A stretch of 64,000 bases of DNA. Origin: an uncultured Nitrosospira sp. GTDB lineage: Bacteria; Nitrospirota; Nitrospiria; Nitrospirales; Nitrospiraceae. Below the pieces are notes generated by a model. It saw only the letters and a list, made by a program, of their open reading frames with translations. It was not told where the DNA came from and made no database searches. Made by a program: the position numbers and the translations under genes. Positions 1 through 7,722 of the stretch are shown piece by piece (the first letter of the stretch is position 1; each line of letters starts with the position of its first letter). The stretch lies in NCBI GenBank assembly GCA_900696515.1, contig CAADGK010000056.1:62001-126000 (forward strand), in the 5' to 3' direction.

Positions 1-557
1 TCGAGATGCTCGTCGCGCGCGCTCGGCAAGCCATTACCGCACAGTGTTTGGATCAGCATCAGCGACTCGATCTCGTGTTGGCCCAGATGGGTCATGTTCG
101 GCTACGGATTCTTAAAGAGGCCCAGCGGGTGGATGAGGCTGTGGCGGGCATGCGAGAAGCGACACAGGCCAAGCTGAGGGGTGCGATGGGCGATGCCCGA
201 GTTTGGACACAAGCCCTGATGTCGCATAATCCGGTCTTCCTCGTGCGTCGGGATCTGGGGATTGTGCCGCAGCTGCAGTCGCGGTTGACCGCAGCGATGG
301 GTCATGTCCTGACGCAGAAGATGCAACTGACACGCGGTACCCTCTGGCGATTGAACGGGCTGAGCCCGCTTGCGATTCTGGAACGCGGATATGCGATTCT
401 CGAAGCGGTGCCGGGGCGTCAGATCATTCGAGATGTCGGGCAGGTGGCGGTTGGAGACACGGTGGTTGCCCGTCTGGCCAACGGGCAGGTTCGTTGTACG
501 GTGAATGACGTGACGGCGAATCCATCGGTTTCAAATCGTGCCGGAGCTTCGCTATAA
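1..557 (+). CDS. xseA: Exodeoxyribonuclease VII large subunit, C-terminal part (5' cut by window)
   Basis: Catalytic large subunit of exonuclease VII, which degrades single-stranded DNA to short oligonucleotides in the cytoplasm. The reading frame is open to the left edge, so the OB-fold and most of the catalytic domain lie outside the window. About 184 residues remain: a helical, coiled-coil-like stretch and the family's C-terminal signature LNGLSPLAILERGYAIL. The small-subunit gene xseB starts 25 bp downstream, the usual operon order, which supports the call. The extreme C-terminus (NPSVSNRAGASL) is unstructured. Confidence 0.93.
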   Translation, partial: EMLVARARQAITAQCLDQHQRLDLVLAQMGHVRLRILKEAQRVDEAVAGMREATQAKLRGAMGDARVWTQALMSHNPVFLVRRDLGIVPQLQSRLTAAMGHVLTQKMQLTRGTLWRLNGLSPLAILERGYAILEAVPGRQIIRDVGQVAVGDTVVARLANGQVRCTVNDVTANPSVSNRAGASL

Positions 558-582
558 TGACCGTTCTTGAAGGGAGAAGGTT

Positions 583-840
583 GTGGCTGGAGTGAAATTC
601 GAACAGGCGATGGCTCGCTTGGAAGTCATCGTGGGGGAGTTAGAAAAAGGGGATCTGCCTCTCGATGAATCATTGAAGATTTTCGAGGAGGGCATTCGAC
701 TGTCCAAGAATTGCCTCAAAGTCTTGGAAGAGGCCGAACGCAAGGTCGAAGTGCTCGTTCAGGATAACAATGGGAAGAAGCAGCTTCGAGCGTTCACCTC
801 GGATGATATTGATGTCGTCGGTACCGCCGAAGATGCCTAG
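583..840 (+). CDS. xseB: Exodeoxyribonuclease VII small subunit
   Basis: The 85-residue XseB partner, several copies of which bind the coiled coil of XseA. The sequence has the family pattern: FEQAMARLEVIVGELEKG near the start, then LDESLKIFEEGIRLSKNC, then a basic/acidic helix. The start is GTG with the purine-rich stretch GAAGGGAGAAGG just upstream. It follows xseA by 25 bp and is surely co-transcribed. Its TAG stop lies inside the left end (CTAG) of an inverted-repeat element at 837-1032, so the last bases of the gene coincide with the repeat terminus. Confidence 0.95.
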   Translation: MAGVKFEQAMARLEVIVGELEKGDLPLDESLKIFEEGIRLSKNCLKVLEEAERKVEVLVQDNNGKKQLRAFTSDDIDVVGTAEDA

Positions 841-1032
841 CCCACATTATTCATGAACACTTCTGCTGCAATCGCCGATCCGCTGTTCCGACGAGCCTGC
901 GGCCAGCGGGCTCGCCCCTCGAACCCTCAACGTACTGCACGAGTACGCTTCGGGTTCTCTGGGCTCCGCGCGCCGGTCTCACGACGCGGCTGAGCGATTT
1001 CGCCACGAACTGTCATGAATAATGCGGGCTAG
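837..1032. repeat. 196-bp imperfect inverted-repeat (MITE/REP-like) element
   Basis: The first 20 bases (837-856, CTAGCCCACATTATTCATGA) and the reverse complement of the last 20 (1013-1032) differ at one position. Near the middle is a short palindrome, CGTACT-gcacg-AGTACG (931-947), and the intervening arms also pair imperfectly (for example GCAATCGCC at left against GGCTGAGCGATTTCGCC at right). The element fills the xseB-tlyA gap and codes for nothing evident. Its left end supplies the xseB stop codon. A second element of like size and symmetry lies at 20219-20404, and diverged termini are seen at 62562-62703. It could act as a bidirectional terminator or be a non-autonomous mobile element. 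Confidence 0.75.
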
Positions 1033-1082
1033 TCAGTTGTTCCGCTGATCCGCAGTTCTTTTTTCTCCCCTTTCCGACGCGC

Positions 1083-1853
1083 ATGGCGATACGAGTGCGA
1101 CCCGAGAAGCATCGATGTGACCAGGTGTTGACGGCTCAGGGCCTCGTTCAGAGTCGTGATGCCGCCGTACGGATCATTCTGGCGGGAAAGGTCAAGAGCG
1201 ACGGCGTGCTCGTCGACAAACCGTCCAGGCTGATCCCGATCGATGCTTCCATCGAGATTGCCGGAGGGGACCAACCGTTTGTCGGCCGAGGTGGGGAGAA
1301 GCTCGATGCGGCGCTGAACGCAGGCGCGATTGATCCGCGGGGATGGATCTGTCTCGACGTCGGCTGTTCGACGGGCGGGTTCACCGACTGTTTGCTCCAA
1401 CGGGGTGCGACGAAGGTCTACGCCGTTGATGTGGGCTATGGACAATTCGATTGGCGGCTCCGTCATGACCCGCGCGTCGTGCTGCTTGAGCGAACCAATA
1501 TCCGCCACATGGAGCGATCCGCTGTTCCGGACCCGATTCACCTGGTCGTCATCGATGTCTCGTTCATCTCGTTGACGAAAGTCCTTCCGGCCGTCACGCA
1601 GCTTCTCCGGCCGCAGGGTCTGGTCGTGGCCTTGATCAAACCGCAGTTTGAAGTCGGCAAAGGTCAGGTTGGTCGGGGGGGAATCGTACGGGATGAGGGA
1701 CAGCGGGCGGAGGTCGTCCAGCGAGTGGTACGATTTGCCGGGGAACTCGGGTTACAGACTCTGAAAACCGTTCTCTCCGCCGTCAAGGGAAAGAAGGGGA
1801 ATCAGGAGATATTCGCAATCTTTGAGTACAATGCGCCGATTCATGATATGTAG
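1083..1853 (+). CDS. tlyA: TlyA-family rRNA 2'-O-methyltransferase (hemolysin A-like)
   Basis: 256-residue protein of the TlyA family, which 2'-O-methylates cytidines in 16S and/or 23S rRNA using S-adenosylmethionine. Residues 1-65 form an S4 RNA-binding domain, followed by the linker PFVGRGGEKLDAAL. An FtsJ-like Rossmann methyltransferase domain runs from about 88, with SAM motif LDVGCSTGGFTDCLL (91-105), VVIDVSF (155-161) and ALIKPQFE (183-190); K73, D158 and K186 would belong to the catalytic tetrad. The length is typical. The gene sits just right of the inverted-repeat element and appears monocistronic. Some members were called hemolysins; there is no evidence for that role here. Confidence 0.9.
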   Translation: MAIRVRPEKHRCDQVLTAQGLVQSRDAAVRIILAGKVKSDGVLVDKPSRLIPIDASIEIAGGDQPFVGRGGEKLDAALNAGAIDPRGWICLDVGCSTGGFTDCLLQRGATKVYAVDVGYGQFDWRLRHDPRVVLLERTNIRHMERSAVPDPIHLVVIDVSFISLTKVLPAVTQLLRPQGLVVALIKPQFEVGKGQVGRGGIVRDEGQRAEVVQRVVRFAGELGLQTLKTVLSAVKGKKGNQEIFAIFEYNAPIHDM

Positions 1854-1893
1854 AGAGCATCGATAACAAAGGAGTGTTCATTCAGGAGGGCCA

Positions 1894-2817
1894 ATGAAAG
1901 TACTCGTCACGGGTGGCGCGGGGTTTATCGGGTCGCATGTGGTGGATCGGCTGATTGAGGAGGGGCATCAAGTCGTCATCGTCGACAATCTGGCGACCGG
2001 GAAGCGCAAGAATGTCAATCGCGCGGCCAGCCTCTATAAGACCGACATTACCAGCTGGCGCCTCGAGCGGATCTTTCGCAATGAACGGCCGAACATCGTG
2101 CTGCATCTCGCGGCGCAGGTCAGTGTGCGAAAATCCGTAGAGGATCCGGGGTTTGATGCCCAGGTCAATGTGCTGGGGACTATGAACGTGCTGCAACAAG
2201 CGGTGAGGTACGGCTGCAGAAAGGTGGTGTTCTCGTCGTCCGGTGGGGCGATCTACGGTGAACAGGAGGCCTTTCCGGCCCCGGAATCGCATGCCACCAA
2301 TCCCTTATCGCCTTATGGCATCAGCAAGCTATGCGGCGAACATTACCTCTCGTACTTTCAGCGCGTCGGCGGGATTCCCGTGGTCAGCCTCCGCTACGCC
2401 AATGTCTACGGACCGAGACAGGATCCGGAAGGCGAGGCGGGTGTGGTGGCAATCTTCATTCAAAAGATGTTGAACGGCGAGCAGCCCATCATCAACGGCA
2501 ATGGCCGTCAAACCAGGGATTTTGTGTTCGTCGAAGATGTGGCCGAGGCCAATCTGGCCGCCATGGGTCAAGATGCGCGTGGAGTCTATAACGTCGGCAC
2601 CGGTGCCGAAACGTCTGTGAACGAGCTATTCCGCATGCTGGCCGGATTGACCGGGTCCAGTGCCAAGGAGGTTCATGGGCCGGCCAAATCCGGGGAGCAG
2701 ATCCGGAGCGTCGTTGACGCGGCGAGGATCAAGCAAGAGCTTGGGTGGGAGGCCAAGATGGACCTCGCAGAGGGGCTCAAGCAGACGGTGGAGTTCTTTC
2801 AAGGAAAGACTCGATAA
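1894..2817 (+). CDS. NAD-dependent epimerase/dehydratase, UDP-glucose 4-epimerase-like
   Basis: 307-residue extended short-chain dehydrogenase (SDR). The N-terminal NAD-binding motif GGAGFIGSH (7-15) and the catalytic Tyr141-x3-Lys145 (SPYGISK) are intact, as is the upstream serine-rich strand VVFSSSGGAIYG. The fold and motifs match GalE-like enzymes that interconvert UDP-sugars for LPS or exopolysaccharide, but substrate cannot be read from sequence. AGGAGGG lies directly upstream of the ATG. It is followed by a convergent rhodanese gene, with a hairpin between them. Confidence 0.85.
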   Translation: MKVLVTGGAGFIGSHVVDRLIEEGHQVVIVDNLATGKRKNVNRAASLYKTDITSWRLERIFRNERPNIVLHLAAQVSVRKSVEDPGFDAQVNVLGTMNVLQQAVRYGCRKVVFSSSGGAIYGEQEAFPAPESHATNPLSPYGISKLCGEHYLSYFQRVGGIPVVSLRYANVYGPRQDPEGEAGVVAIFIQKMLNGEQPIINGNGRQTRDFVFVEDVAEANLAAMGQDARGVYNVGTGAETSVNELFRMLAGLTGSSAKEVHGPAKSGEQIRSVVDAARIKQELGWEAKMDLAEGLKQTVEFFQGKTR

Positions 2818-2859
2818 CCACGATCAGACTTGAGCACGCAACGTCCCCTTACGCGCGTA

Positions 2860-2891
2860 CGACTTCGCCTGCAGCAGCGGATGCGAAGTCG
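2860..2891. terminator. Hairpin between convergent genes
   Basis: Perfect 9-bp arms CGACTTCGC (2860-2868) and GCGAAGTCG (2883-2891) with a 14-base loop, placed between the convergent epimerase and rhodanese genes. There is no U-tract on either strand, so it may be a weak bidirectional terminator or an RNA-stabilising stem. Confidence 0.45.
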
Positions 2892-2909
2892 CCGGTGTGC
2901 CGAGTCGGA

Positions 2910-3230
2910 TCAGTAGCGGGGAACGCTTCCGTCCACTTGGATCGACCAGGCATCGATCCCACCGATCAAGTTCTTGACGTTCGAAAATCCCTGCTGAAGC
3001 AGAAACCCCGTCGCATCCCCGCTGCGCATGCCATGATGGCAGTAGGCGATGATCTCGGTATCCCTATCCAATTTGGACAGTGACTGAGGCAATGTGCCGA
3101 GTGGAATCAGCACGGAGTTATCCAGCCTGGCCAACTGATTCTCCCAGGGCTCACGGACGTCCAAGAGTACCAGCTGATCCCCTTTATCGATCCGAGCCTT
3201 CAGCTCTTTCGGTGTAATCGTAAAGCTCAT
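2910..3230 (-). CDS. Single-domain rhodanese-like protein
   Basis: 106-residue single rhodanese domain. The active-site loop is CHHGMRS, with the cysteine and the C-x-x-G-x-R-S form typical of thiosulfate/persulfide sulfurtransferases (GlpE-like). LLDVREPWE and GGIDAWSIQVDG are the other family motifs. It is predicted to be cytoplasmic, since there is no signal peptide. A strong ribosome-binding site (AAAAAGGAGG) precedes the ATG. The role is probably sulfur transfer or detoxification; the donor and acceptor are unknown. Confidence 0.9.
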   Translation of the reverse strand: MSFTITPKELKARIDKGDQLVLLDVREPWENQLARLDNSVLIPLGTLPQSLSKLDRDTEIIAYCHHGMRSGDATGFLLQQGFSNVKNLIGGIDAWSIQVDGSVPRY

Positions 3231-3306
3231 GTGACCGCCTCCTTTTTATTGAAGCAAATCATAAGCGAGTGAAGAAAAGACTGTCAAATGCGGTCGGCTG
3301 GCCTGG

Positions 3307-4026
3307 TTAACCAGACTCCTCTGATCGTCCCGTATCCGATGCCTTGTCGAACTCCCATCGACCCCGCCGGTCTGGAAGTTTTAGTGCTGCGATAAGCTGA
3401 TCCACGAAATCCGACCGGGCAATCTCTTCCGCGCCGAACCGCATGACATGGGGAGAGGACTGTTGGCAATCGATGAGGCGGAAGTTCCAGGCCTGGAGCT
3501 GTGTGACGAGCTTCACGAGGGCCACTTTGGATGCATTGTCGACTCTGGTGAACATGGATTCGGCAAAGAAGGCGCCGCCGATAGCCACACCATAGACTCC
3601 CCCGACCAAACGACCCTCCTGCCAGGATTCGACGGAATGGGCGTAACCGAGTTCATGCAGGTGCGTGTAGGCGTCCAACATGTCCTCTGTGATCCATGTT
3701 CCTCCTTCGGGATATTGGGGACGCGGTCCTGCACATTGCTCCATGATCTGCCGAAAACAGGTGTCGAGCGTGACAGCGAATGCATTTGAGCGCAATCTTT
3801 TCTTCAGACTACGCGGTACATGGAGCTTATTGGGAAACAACACCGCCCGGGGGTCCGGTGACCACCAGAGAATGGGATCGTTCTCGTTGTACCAGGGGAA
3901 AATGCCGTGCCGGTACGCTTCGAGTAATCGCTCAGGACGAAGGTCTCCACCGACGGCAAGCAGGCCTTCAGGAGTGGCTTGTTCAACGGGTGGGAAACGA
4001 AGATCGTGCGGCCTCAGGCGAAACAT
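3307..4026 (-). CDS. aat: Leucyl/phenylalanyl-tRNA--protein transferase
   Basis: Aat adds Leu or Phe to proteins with N-terminal Arg/Lys, marking them for ClpAP through the N-degron pathway. Diagnostic motifs are EGLLAVGGDL, AYRHGIFPW, PILWWSPDPRAVL, GTWITEDML, GYAHSVE and GGVYGVAIGGAFFAESMF. I chose the ATG at 4026, giving a protein that begins MFRLRPHDLRFPP, because known family members start about ten residues before the RFP motif. An in-frame ATG at 4077 would add 17 unconserved residues. Neither start has a clear Shine-Dalgarno. The last 15 or so residues (DTGRSEESG) are a nonconserved tail. Confidence 0.93.
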   Translation of the reverse strand: MFRLRPHDLRFPPVEQATPEGLLAVGGDLRPERLLEAYRHGIFPWYNENDPILWWSPDPRAVLFPNKLHVPRSLKKRLRSNAFAVTLDTCFRQIMEQCAGPRPQYPEGGTWITEDMLDAYTHLHELGYAHSVESWQEGRLVGGVYGVAIGGAFFAESMFTRVDNASKVALVKLVTQLQAWNFRLIDCQQSSPHVMRFGAEEIARSDFVDQLIAALKLPDRRGRWEFDKASDTGRSEESG

Positions 4027-4276
4027 CACTGTACGATACGTGAAGCGGGGGGAAAAGACCATGTTGGTCGAGCGCAACAGTTTCTTACATGCTTAAGAAC
4101 GCGCTAAATTGAAGGGGTACGATTCAGGAAGGGCTGGAAACACGTAGCACTCGGTGAGTCGACAGGTGCCTCCTCGGTGCCGGAGCCGCTTGCACACGGC
4201 TCCGGCCCGTACTCCCGTTCCGGCAGTAGGCACGCACTTCTTCACACTCCAGTGGCGGCAATCAGCTACACACGAC

Positions 4277-4405
4277 TCATCTCATGAAACCGCCGAAATA
4301 AAGTGCAAATCCAACGATTCCGACAAGAAGCACGCCATACAAATACACCCATCCTGGCTCGTGAGTAAGATCATCCTTTATGTCCTTTAGGTGTAGATCA
4401 CTCAT
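4277..4405 (-). CDS. 42-residue single-pass membrane protein (small ORF)
   Basis: Reading the minus strand from 4405 gives a 42-codon ORF preceded by a near-perfect ribosome-binding site, AAGGAGGTG, five bases before the ATG. The protein has a charged amphipathic N-terminus (MSDLHLKDIKDDLTHEPG), then one hydrophobic segment, WVYLYGVLLVGIVGFALYF, and ends GGFMR. That layout fits a small inner-membrane subunit or regulator with one transmembrane helix. I do not recognise the family. The strong SD, good hydropathy and isolated position between aat and the cassette-like region make a real gene likely. Confidence 0.7.
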   Translation of the reverse strand: MSDLHLKDIKDDLTHEPGWVYLYGVLLVGIVGFALYFGGFMR

Positions 4406-4858
4406 AGAGCACCTCCTTGTTTGAAACTTCCTATGTTCCCTAGAAGAGTGGTTGGACCGTCCTCTCTGTTGGCTACATGCTAATAAGCGGAACGTTCCTT
4501 CGCCATCGCCCGGAAGAATGAATTCGCAGCTACACCGAATGGGTGAGGGGGCAGGTATGCAGAGGACGGATCAATGGGCTTTGAGGTATGCAGAAGTGCC
4601 TACCTGCGACCCAAACTAATCGATCACCAAATTGAAAAACAGCCGGTCAGCCTCTGCTTGTGTAGTGGGCTAGGGAATGTAAGTCTTCTCAATAGAGGGA
4701 GCTTATGCGGATCCGTACCAGATCTATCGAGAAATAGTCCCGTAGGCGCAATTCATTGAAATGAAAACAGTTCTGGCGTATTGTTCGCGAACGGTAACGG
4801 CGTGTTATAAGGACAGGAATTGGTGGATCCGGTTTTTATGCGGATCCGCCTAAACATA
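4406..4858. other. Gene-poor spacer left of cassette-like region
   Basis: No convincing gene. It holds the upstream region of the 42-aa ORF (minus strand) and two copies of the 13-base string TTATGCGGATCCG (4703-4715 and 4836-4848). The second copy is part of a longer near-palindrome around GCGGATCCGC. A perfect 10-base palindrome GTTCGCGAAC occurs near 4783. The spacer ends at GTTGGGTGG (4859-4867), the left edge of the proposed cassette. Base composition is lower in GC than its neighbours. Confidence 0.5.
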
Positions 4859-4863
4859 GTTGG

Positions 4864-5523
4864 GTGGTGTGGGATCGGATGTTGGCAATGAGCGAGGTCC
4901 CGAAGAATGCGACGCACTTATTCGAAAGACCGACGCGTCGTTACCACAGCTCGGAATCTTGGTGGACATCCTTCTTTTCGCTGCTGCTACTGTATCGCAG
5001 CCGTAACGATCCTCAATGGACGCTTCCGACATACACTTGTCGTAGTGGGTACCCGGTCGAACCTGTACCGTTTTCGCCAGGGCGACTCAGCCCGGAAAAT
5101 TTGATCGTGGAAGCGCCATTGTCGAAGAATACTTTTGGCATCGCTTGTTGGCCGGTTGAGTTCCTTCAGTTGAAGCCAGATGTATGCATTCTCCGTAGTG
5201 ATTGCTGCCGGGTAGTCTTCATCGAAGTGAAGACCATCGGTGCGAGCATCGCGAGAAATCACACCCGATACCTTCAAACACGCGACCATCTTCGCCATCT
5301 GGGGTGGTCCGCTGACGTCTATTACCTACTTTCTCATGGTCACGAATGTGTGGACGACTGGCCGCTCATCGAACACGACGAAGTTCGGGTGATGCTTTGG
5401 GAGGATGTATTTCAATTCGCCATAGATACGCCATTTGGCGATCTCTTCGATGAACCCCTGGCACACTATGCTAGCCGACCAAGCGCACCACCCAACCCGC
5501 CGCTGCAGCTGGCTGGCGACTGA
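4864..5523 (+). CDS. Hypothetical protein with PD-(D/E)XK-nuclease-like core
   Basis: 219 residues, family not recognised. The middle contains LKPDVCILRSDCCRVVFIEVKTIG: an Asp about 15 residues before an E-x-K on a hydrophobic strand, then a serine and a basic helix (RNHTRYLQTRDHLRHLG). That is the arrangement of PD-(D/E)XK nuclease folds (restriction enzymes, Holliday resolvases, nuclease-related domains), but similarity by eye is weak. The GTG at 4864 is the first start; ATGs at codons 6 and 9 are alternatives, and no good SD is visible. The C-terminus (PPNPPLQLAGD) reads through a degenerate attC-like sequence, which suggests the ORF was extended or is a cassette gene. Confidence 0.55.
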   Translation: MVWDRMLAMSEVPKNATHLFERPTRRYHSSESWWTSFFSLLLLYRSRNDPQWTLPTYTCRSGYPVEPVPFSPGRLSPENLIVEAPLSKNTFGIACWPVEFLQLKPDVCILRSDCCRVVFIEVKTIGASIARNHTRYLQTRDHLRHLGWSADVYYLLSHGHECVDDWPLIEHDEVRVMLWEDVFQFAIDTPFGDLFDEPLAHYASRPSAPPNPPLQLAGD

Positions 5524-5560
5524 GCAGCCAGGTCATTCTGGCTATTTAAAAGGTGCTTAC

Positions 5561-5842
5561 ATGCAACACGTCTTAATCATTCATGAGGTCAATGCGTATC
5601 CGGCCTGGAAAGCAATTTTTGACCAAGCAGCGGACATAAGAAAGCAGGCCGGGGAGATCAGCTACCAGTTGCTCCGCTATGACGACGATGCGAATAAGAT
5701 CGTCCACTTTTCGGAGTGGGCTTCGCTGGACAAGGCTCGACGTTTCTTCGAGTCTCCTGAACTGGCAGAAATCCGAAGAAGGGCTGGCGTCAAAGTGCCC
5801 GACTTTATGTACCTGCAAGAGATAGAGCGTGCGGTGCTCTAG
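5561..5842 (+). CDS. ABM-domain (antibiotic biosynthesis monooxygenase-like) protein
   Basis: 93-residue protein with the dimeric alpha/beta-barrel pattern of ABM-like small proteins: a first strand HVLIIHEV, helix YPAWKAIFDQAADIRKQAG, strand SYQLLRY, strand IVHFSEWAS, helix LDKARRFFESPELAEIRRRAG, and a last strand FMYLQEIE. Members include small quinone or heme-degrading monooxygenases and many uncharacterised stand-alone domains, so activity cannot be assigned. The ATG at 5561 follows AAAAGGTGC; upstream in-frame codons overlap the preceding gene and look noncoding. The stop codon overlaps the start of an attC-like palindrome, typical of integron cassettes. Confidence 0.8.
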   Translation: MQHVLIIHEVNAYPAWKAIFDQAADIRKQAGEISYQLLRYDDDANKIVHFSEWASLDKARRFFESPELAEIRRRAGVKVPDFMYLQEIERAVL

Positions 5843-5893
5843 CCCTAACCTATCGCTCAAAAGGGACGCCGCAAGAGTGCGGCGCCGTTAGGC
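5842..5893 (+). repeat. attC-like site
   Basis: The left core CCCTAAC (5843-5849, fitting RYYYAAC) and right core GTTAGGC (5887-5893, fitting GTTRRRY) are nearly complementary. They enclose a perfect inner stem CGCCGCA-agag-TGCGGCG (5867-5884). The site begins at the stop codon of the ABM gene, where cassette attC sites usually sit. At 52 bp it is slightly shorter than most attC sites. A plain terminator stem is the alternative, but no U-tract follows. Confidence 0.4.
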
Positions 5894-5988
5894 ATCGGAT
5901 GCGCAGGGCTGAGGACGGATTTTTGACGGTGTGATCTCACTACCGAACTTCTGCGCTTGGCCGATGGCAGTTCTTGGCTATGAGACGA

Positions 5989-7698
5989 CTACTCTTTGGG
6001 TTTCTCCGCTGAAGCCAGAATCGGCTGAAACATCGGATCCGCATCGAGCACCGCTTTCAGTCGTTCAGTGTGAAGGAAGTACCGCCAGACCTCGTCATCT
6101 TTTCCGGACATGTCATCGAACCAGCGTTTGGCTTCGGTGAGATGCTGTAGCATCTTCCCTTTGTCGCCATAGTTCGGCATGAAGATCATGCTGTAGGCCA
6201 TGGTGTATTCGGCGAGAAACTTGTCGAGTGGGCGTTCCGCGATCTCTAATGACGCCTTGGCATTGTCATAGGCTCGGACACTATCCTGGTCATGCAAGAT
6301 TCGATTCCACGCGACTTTGTTGATGCGGGACCAGGCCAGTTGTAACAGGGCTTCAGCCTTGGGACCTTTTCGGTCAGCCAGAATATCGTTGACCAACGCT
6401 TCAAAGGTTTCAATCATCGGCACCTGGTCATTGTTCCAGCGATAGGCCATCCCAAGTCGGAATCGGTTCTCCAACTGCTCAGGATGGGTTCGCGCGAGGA
6501 TTTGCAGCGCCGGCAAGAGCCGGTACAGCAGATCCGCAGAAGTCGGCTGCGAAAACCCACCGACCTCCATCCCCAACGAGAGATCGAGGCGGTCCGAGGC
6601 GGCGGCGATCGTCCAATAAAACTCGTTGACCGTCTGGGCAAGTATGGGATCCTTGATGACGAGCTTGTGGTTCCTGGCCGCGTCCTGCAGCAGCACGGTA
6701 TAGAGATTCTTGGTTAAGACGGTGAGCGCCTCGGTCTGTTGTGGATCAATGAGGAGAATGCGATTGAGGAGCGCCACACGATCGCGGAGCTCAGGAAATG
6801 AGGCAGCCCGAGCCGCAGCCGCGGTGAGTGTGCCAGGTTGGTCGGCGGGACTCCACCAGACGATGGAGTCTGGAAGGGCGCGGCTTCTTTCAGTGGTGAA
6901 CGGGATGCGTTCCTGGACCATGCCTGGAGCCTCAGGCTTGGTGTCCACCGGGAGATGAGCGACGGCTGTGTCGCGCGGAAACCCGTGTGGACGGAGTCCG
7001 CTGAGCACGACCCATTGCGTGGCAATGGATTTGATGGCGCGGCGTTCACGCTTGACCGTACTGGTCCATTGAACCATGCCCGGCCCGTAGCCAATCGGGG
7101 ATGTGAGTGGGTCATGGTAGTGAACGGTCAGCTCGACCAACGTTGCAGGCACCCCAATCACGGTCCCGTTCAGTTTCAACCGGAAAGATCCGTTCGGGAT
7201 AGTGCGGGTCCCAGTGACGACAAGGTCAAGGCCTGTTCCTGGAGGGGAGGTGCCGAGCACATCCATCACGAAGGCCGAGGCCTCTGCACTGGGCAGCGTA
7301 TCTCCATAAAACACGAGAGGACCTGTGCTGGGCCAGAGGATATCCATCCCAATATCCGACCGATTCAGGAATGGAGCATGCCCCACAGTGAGCGCCTTCC
7401 AGCACTCGTCGTAAGAAGGTTCCTTCGCAACGGAAGATTTTGCTCTTGCAGAGGGAGCTGTTACCGAGTTGTACTGGCAGGCAAAGTCGAATTGCCCGGC
7501 CACGATCTTGTCGCCGTTGGCAAGGGCCGTCGCATAGCGAAGGGCGGTGTCGATGGCAGAGGGATGAACGGCTTTGTGCTTCGTCTGGCTGAGCGGCGCT
7601 TTCGGCGTGGCGCTCGCCACGACCGGCAGACTCGTCTGAACGATGGTCAAGAATCCAACAAGGAGGAGCAACCCACGAAAAGATGTCATGGTGATCAT
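5989..7698 (-). CDS. Large exported hypothetical protein with helical-repeat C-terminus
   Basis: 569 residues. The N-terminus (MITMTSFRGLLLLVGFLTIVQTSLPVVASA) is a classical signal peptide with an A-S-A cleavage site, so the protein is probably periplasmic or secreted. The first half includes a mixed alpha/beta part (RYATALANGDKIVAGQFDF... LELTVHYHD-type strands). The C-terminal half is helical, with TPR-like spacing (HPEQLENRFRLGMAYRWN, AEALLQLAWSRINKVAW, LAEYTMAYSMIFMP). It is the last gene of a minus-strand group with the ECF sigma and anti-sigma genes, 24 bp below the latter, suggesting a stress-response product. No specific family is recognised. A start at 7689 is equally possible. Confidence 0.75.
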   Translation of the reverse strand: MITMTSFRGLLLLVGFLTIVQTSLPVVASATPKAPLSQTKHKAVHPSAIDTALRYATALANGDKIVAGQFDFACQYNSVTAPSARAKSSVAKEPSYDECWKALTVGHAPFLNRSDIGMDILWPSTGPLVFYGDTLPSAEASAFVMDVLGTSPPGTGLDLVVTGTRTIPNGSFRLKLNGTVIGVPATLVELTVHYHDPLTSPIGYGPGMVQWTSTVKRERRAIKSIATQWVVLSGLRPHGFPRDTAVAHLPVDTKPEAPGMVQERIPFTTERSRALPDSIVWWSPADQPGTLTAAAARAASFPELRDRVALLNRILLIDPQQTEALTVLTKNLYTVLLQDAARNHKLVIKDPILAQTVNEFYWTIAAASDRLDLSLGMEVGGFSQPTSADLLYRLLPALQILARTHPEQLENRFRLGMAYRWNNDQVPMIETFEALVNDILADRKGPKAEALLQLAWSRINKVAWNRILHDQDSVRAYDNAKASLEIAERPLDKFLAEYTMAYSMIFMPNYGDKGKMLQHLTEAKRWFDDMSGKDDEVWRYFLHTERLKAVLDADPMFQPILASAEKPKE

Positions 7699-7722
7699 GA
7701 GTATTGGTCAAGCGATTGGAGG

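Larger units (their letters stand above)
4859..5893 (+). mobile_element. Possible integron-cassette-like island (CALIN-type)
   Basis: The left edge reads GTTGGGTGG (4859-4867), fitting the integron core site G^TTRRRY. Its exact complement CCACCCAAC (5488-5496) lies near the end of the first ORF and is followed by CCGCCGCTGCAGC, which resembles the left half of an attC. After the second ORF a complete attC-like palindrome is present (5842-5893). Both ORFs are short, same-strand, promoterless-looking and unlike their neighbours, as cassette genes often are. No integron integrase is in the window. The right half of the first attC is missing or decayed, so this is a hypothesis. Confidence 0.35.

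Noticed and set aside
4154-4390. 78-codon plus-strand ORF
   Set aside because: Overlaps the better-supported 42-residue minus-strand ORF; no ribosome-binding site.
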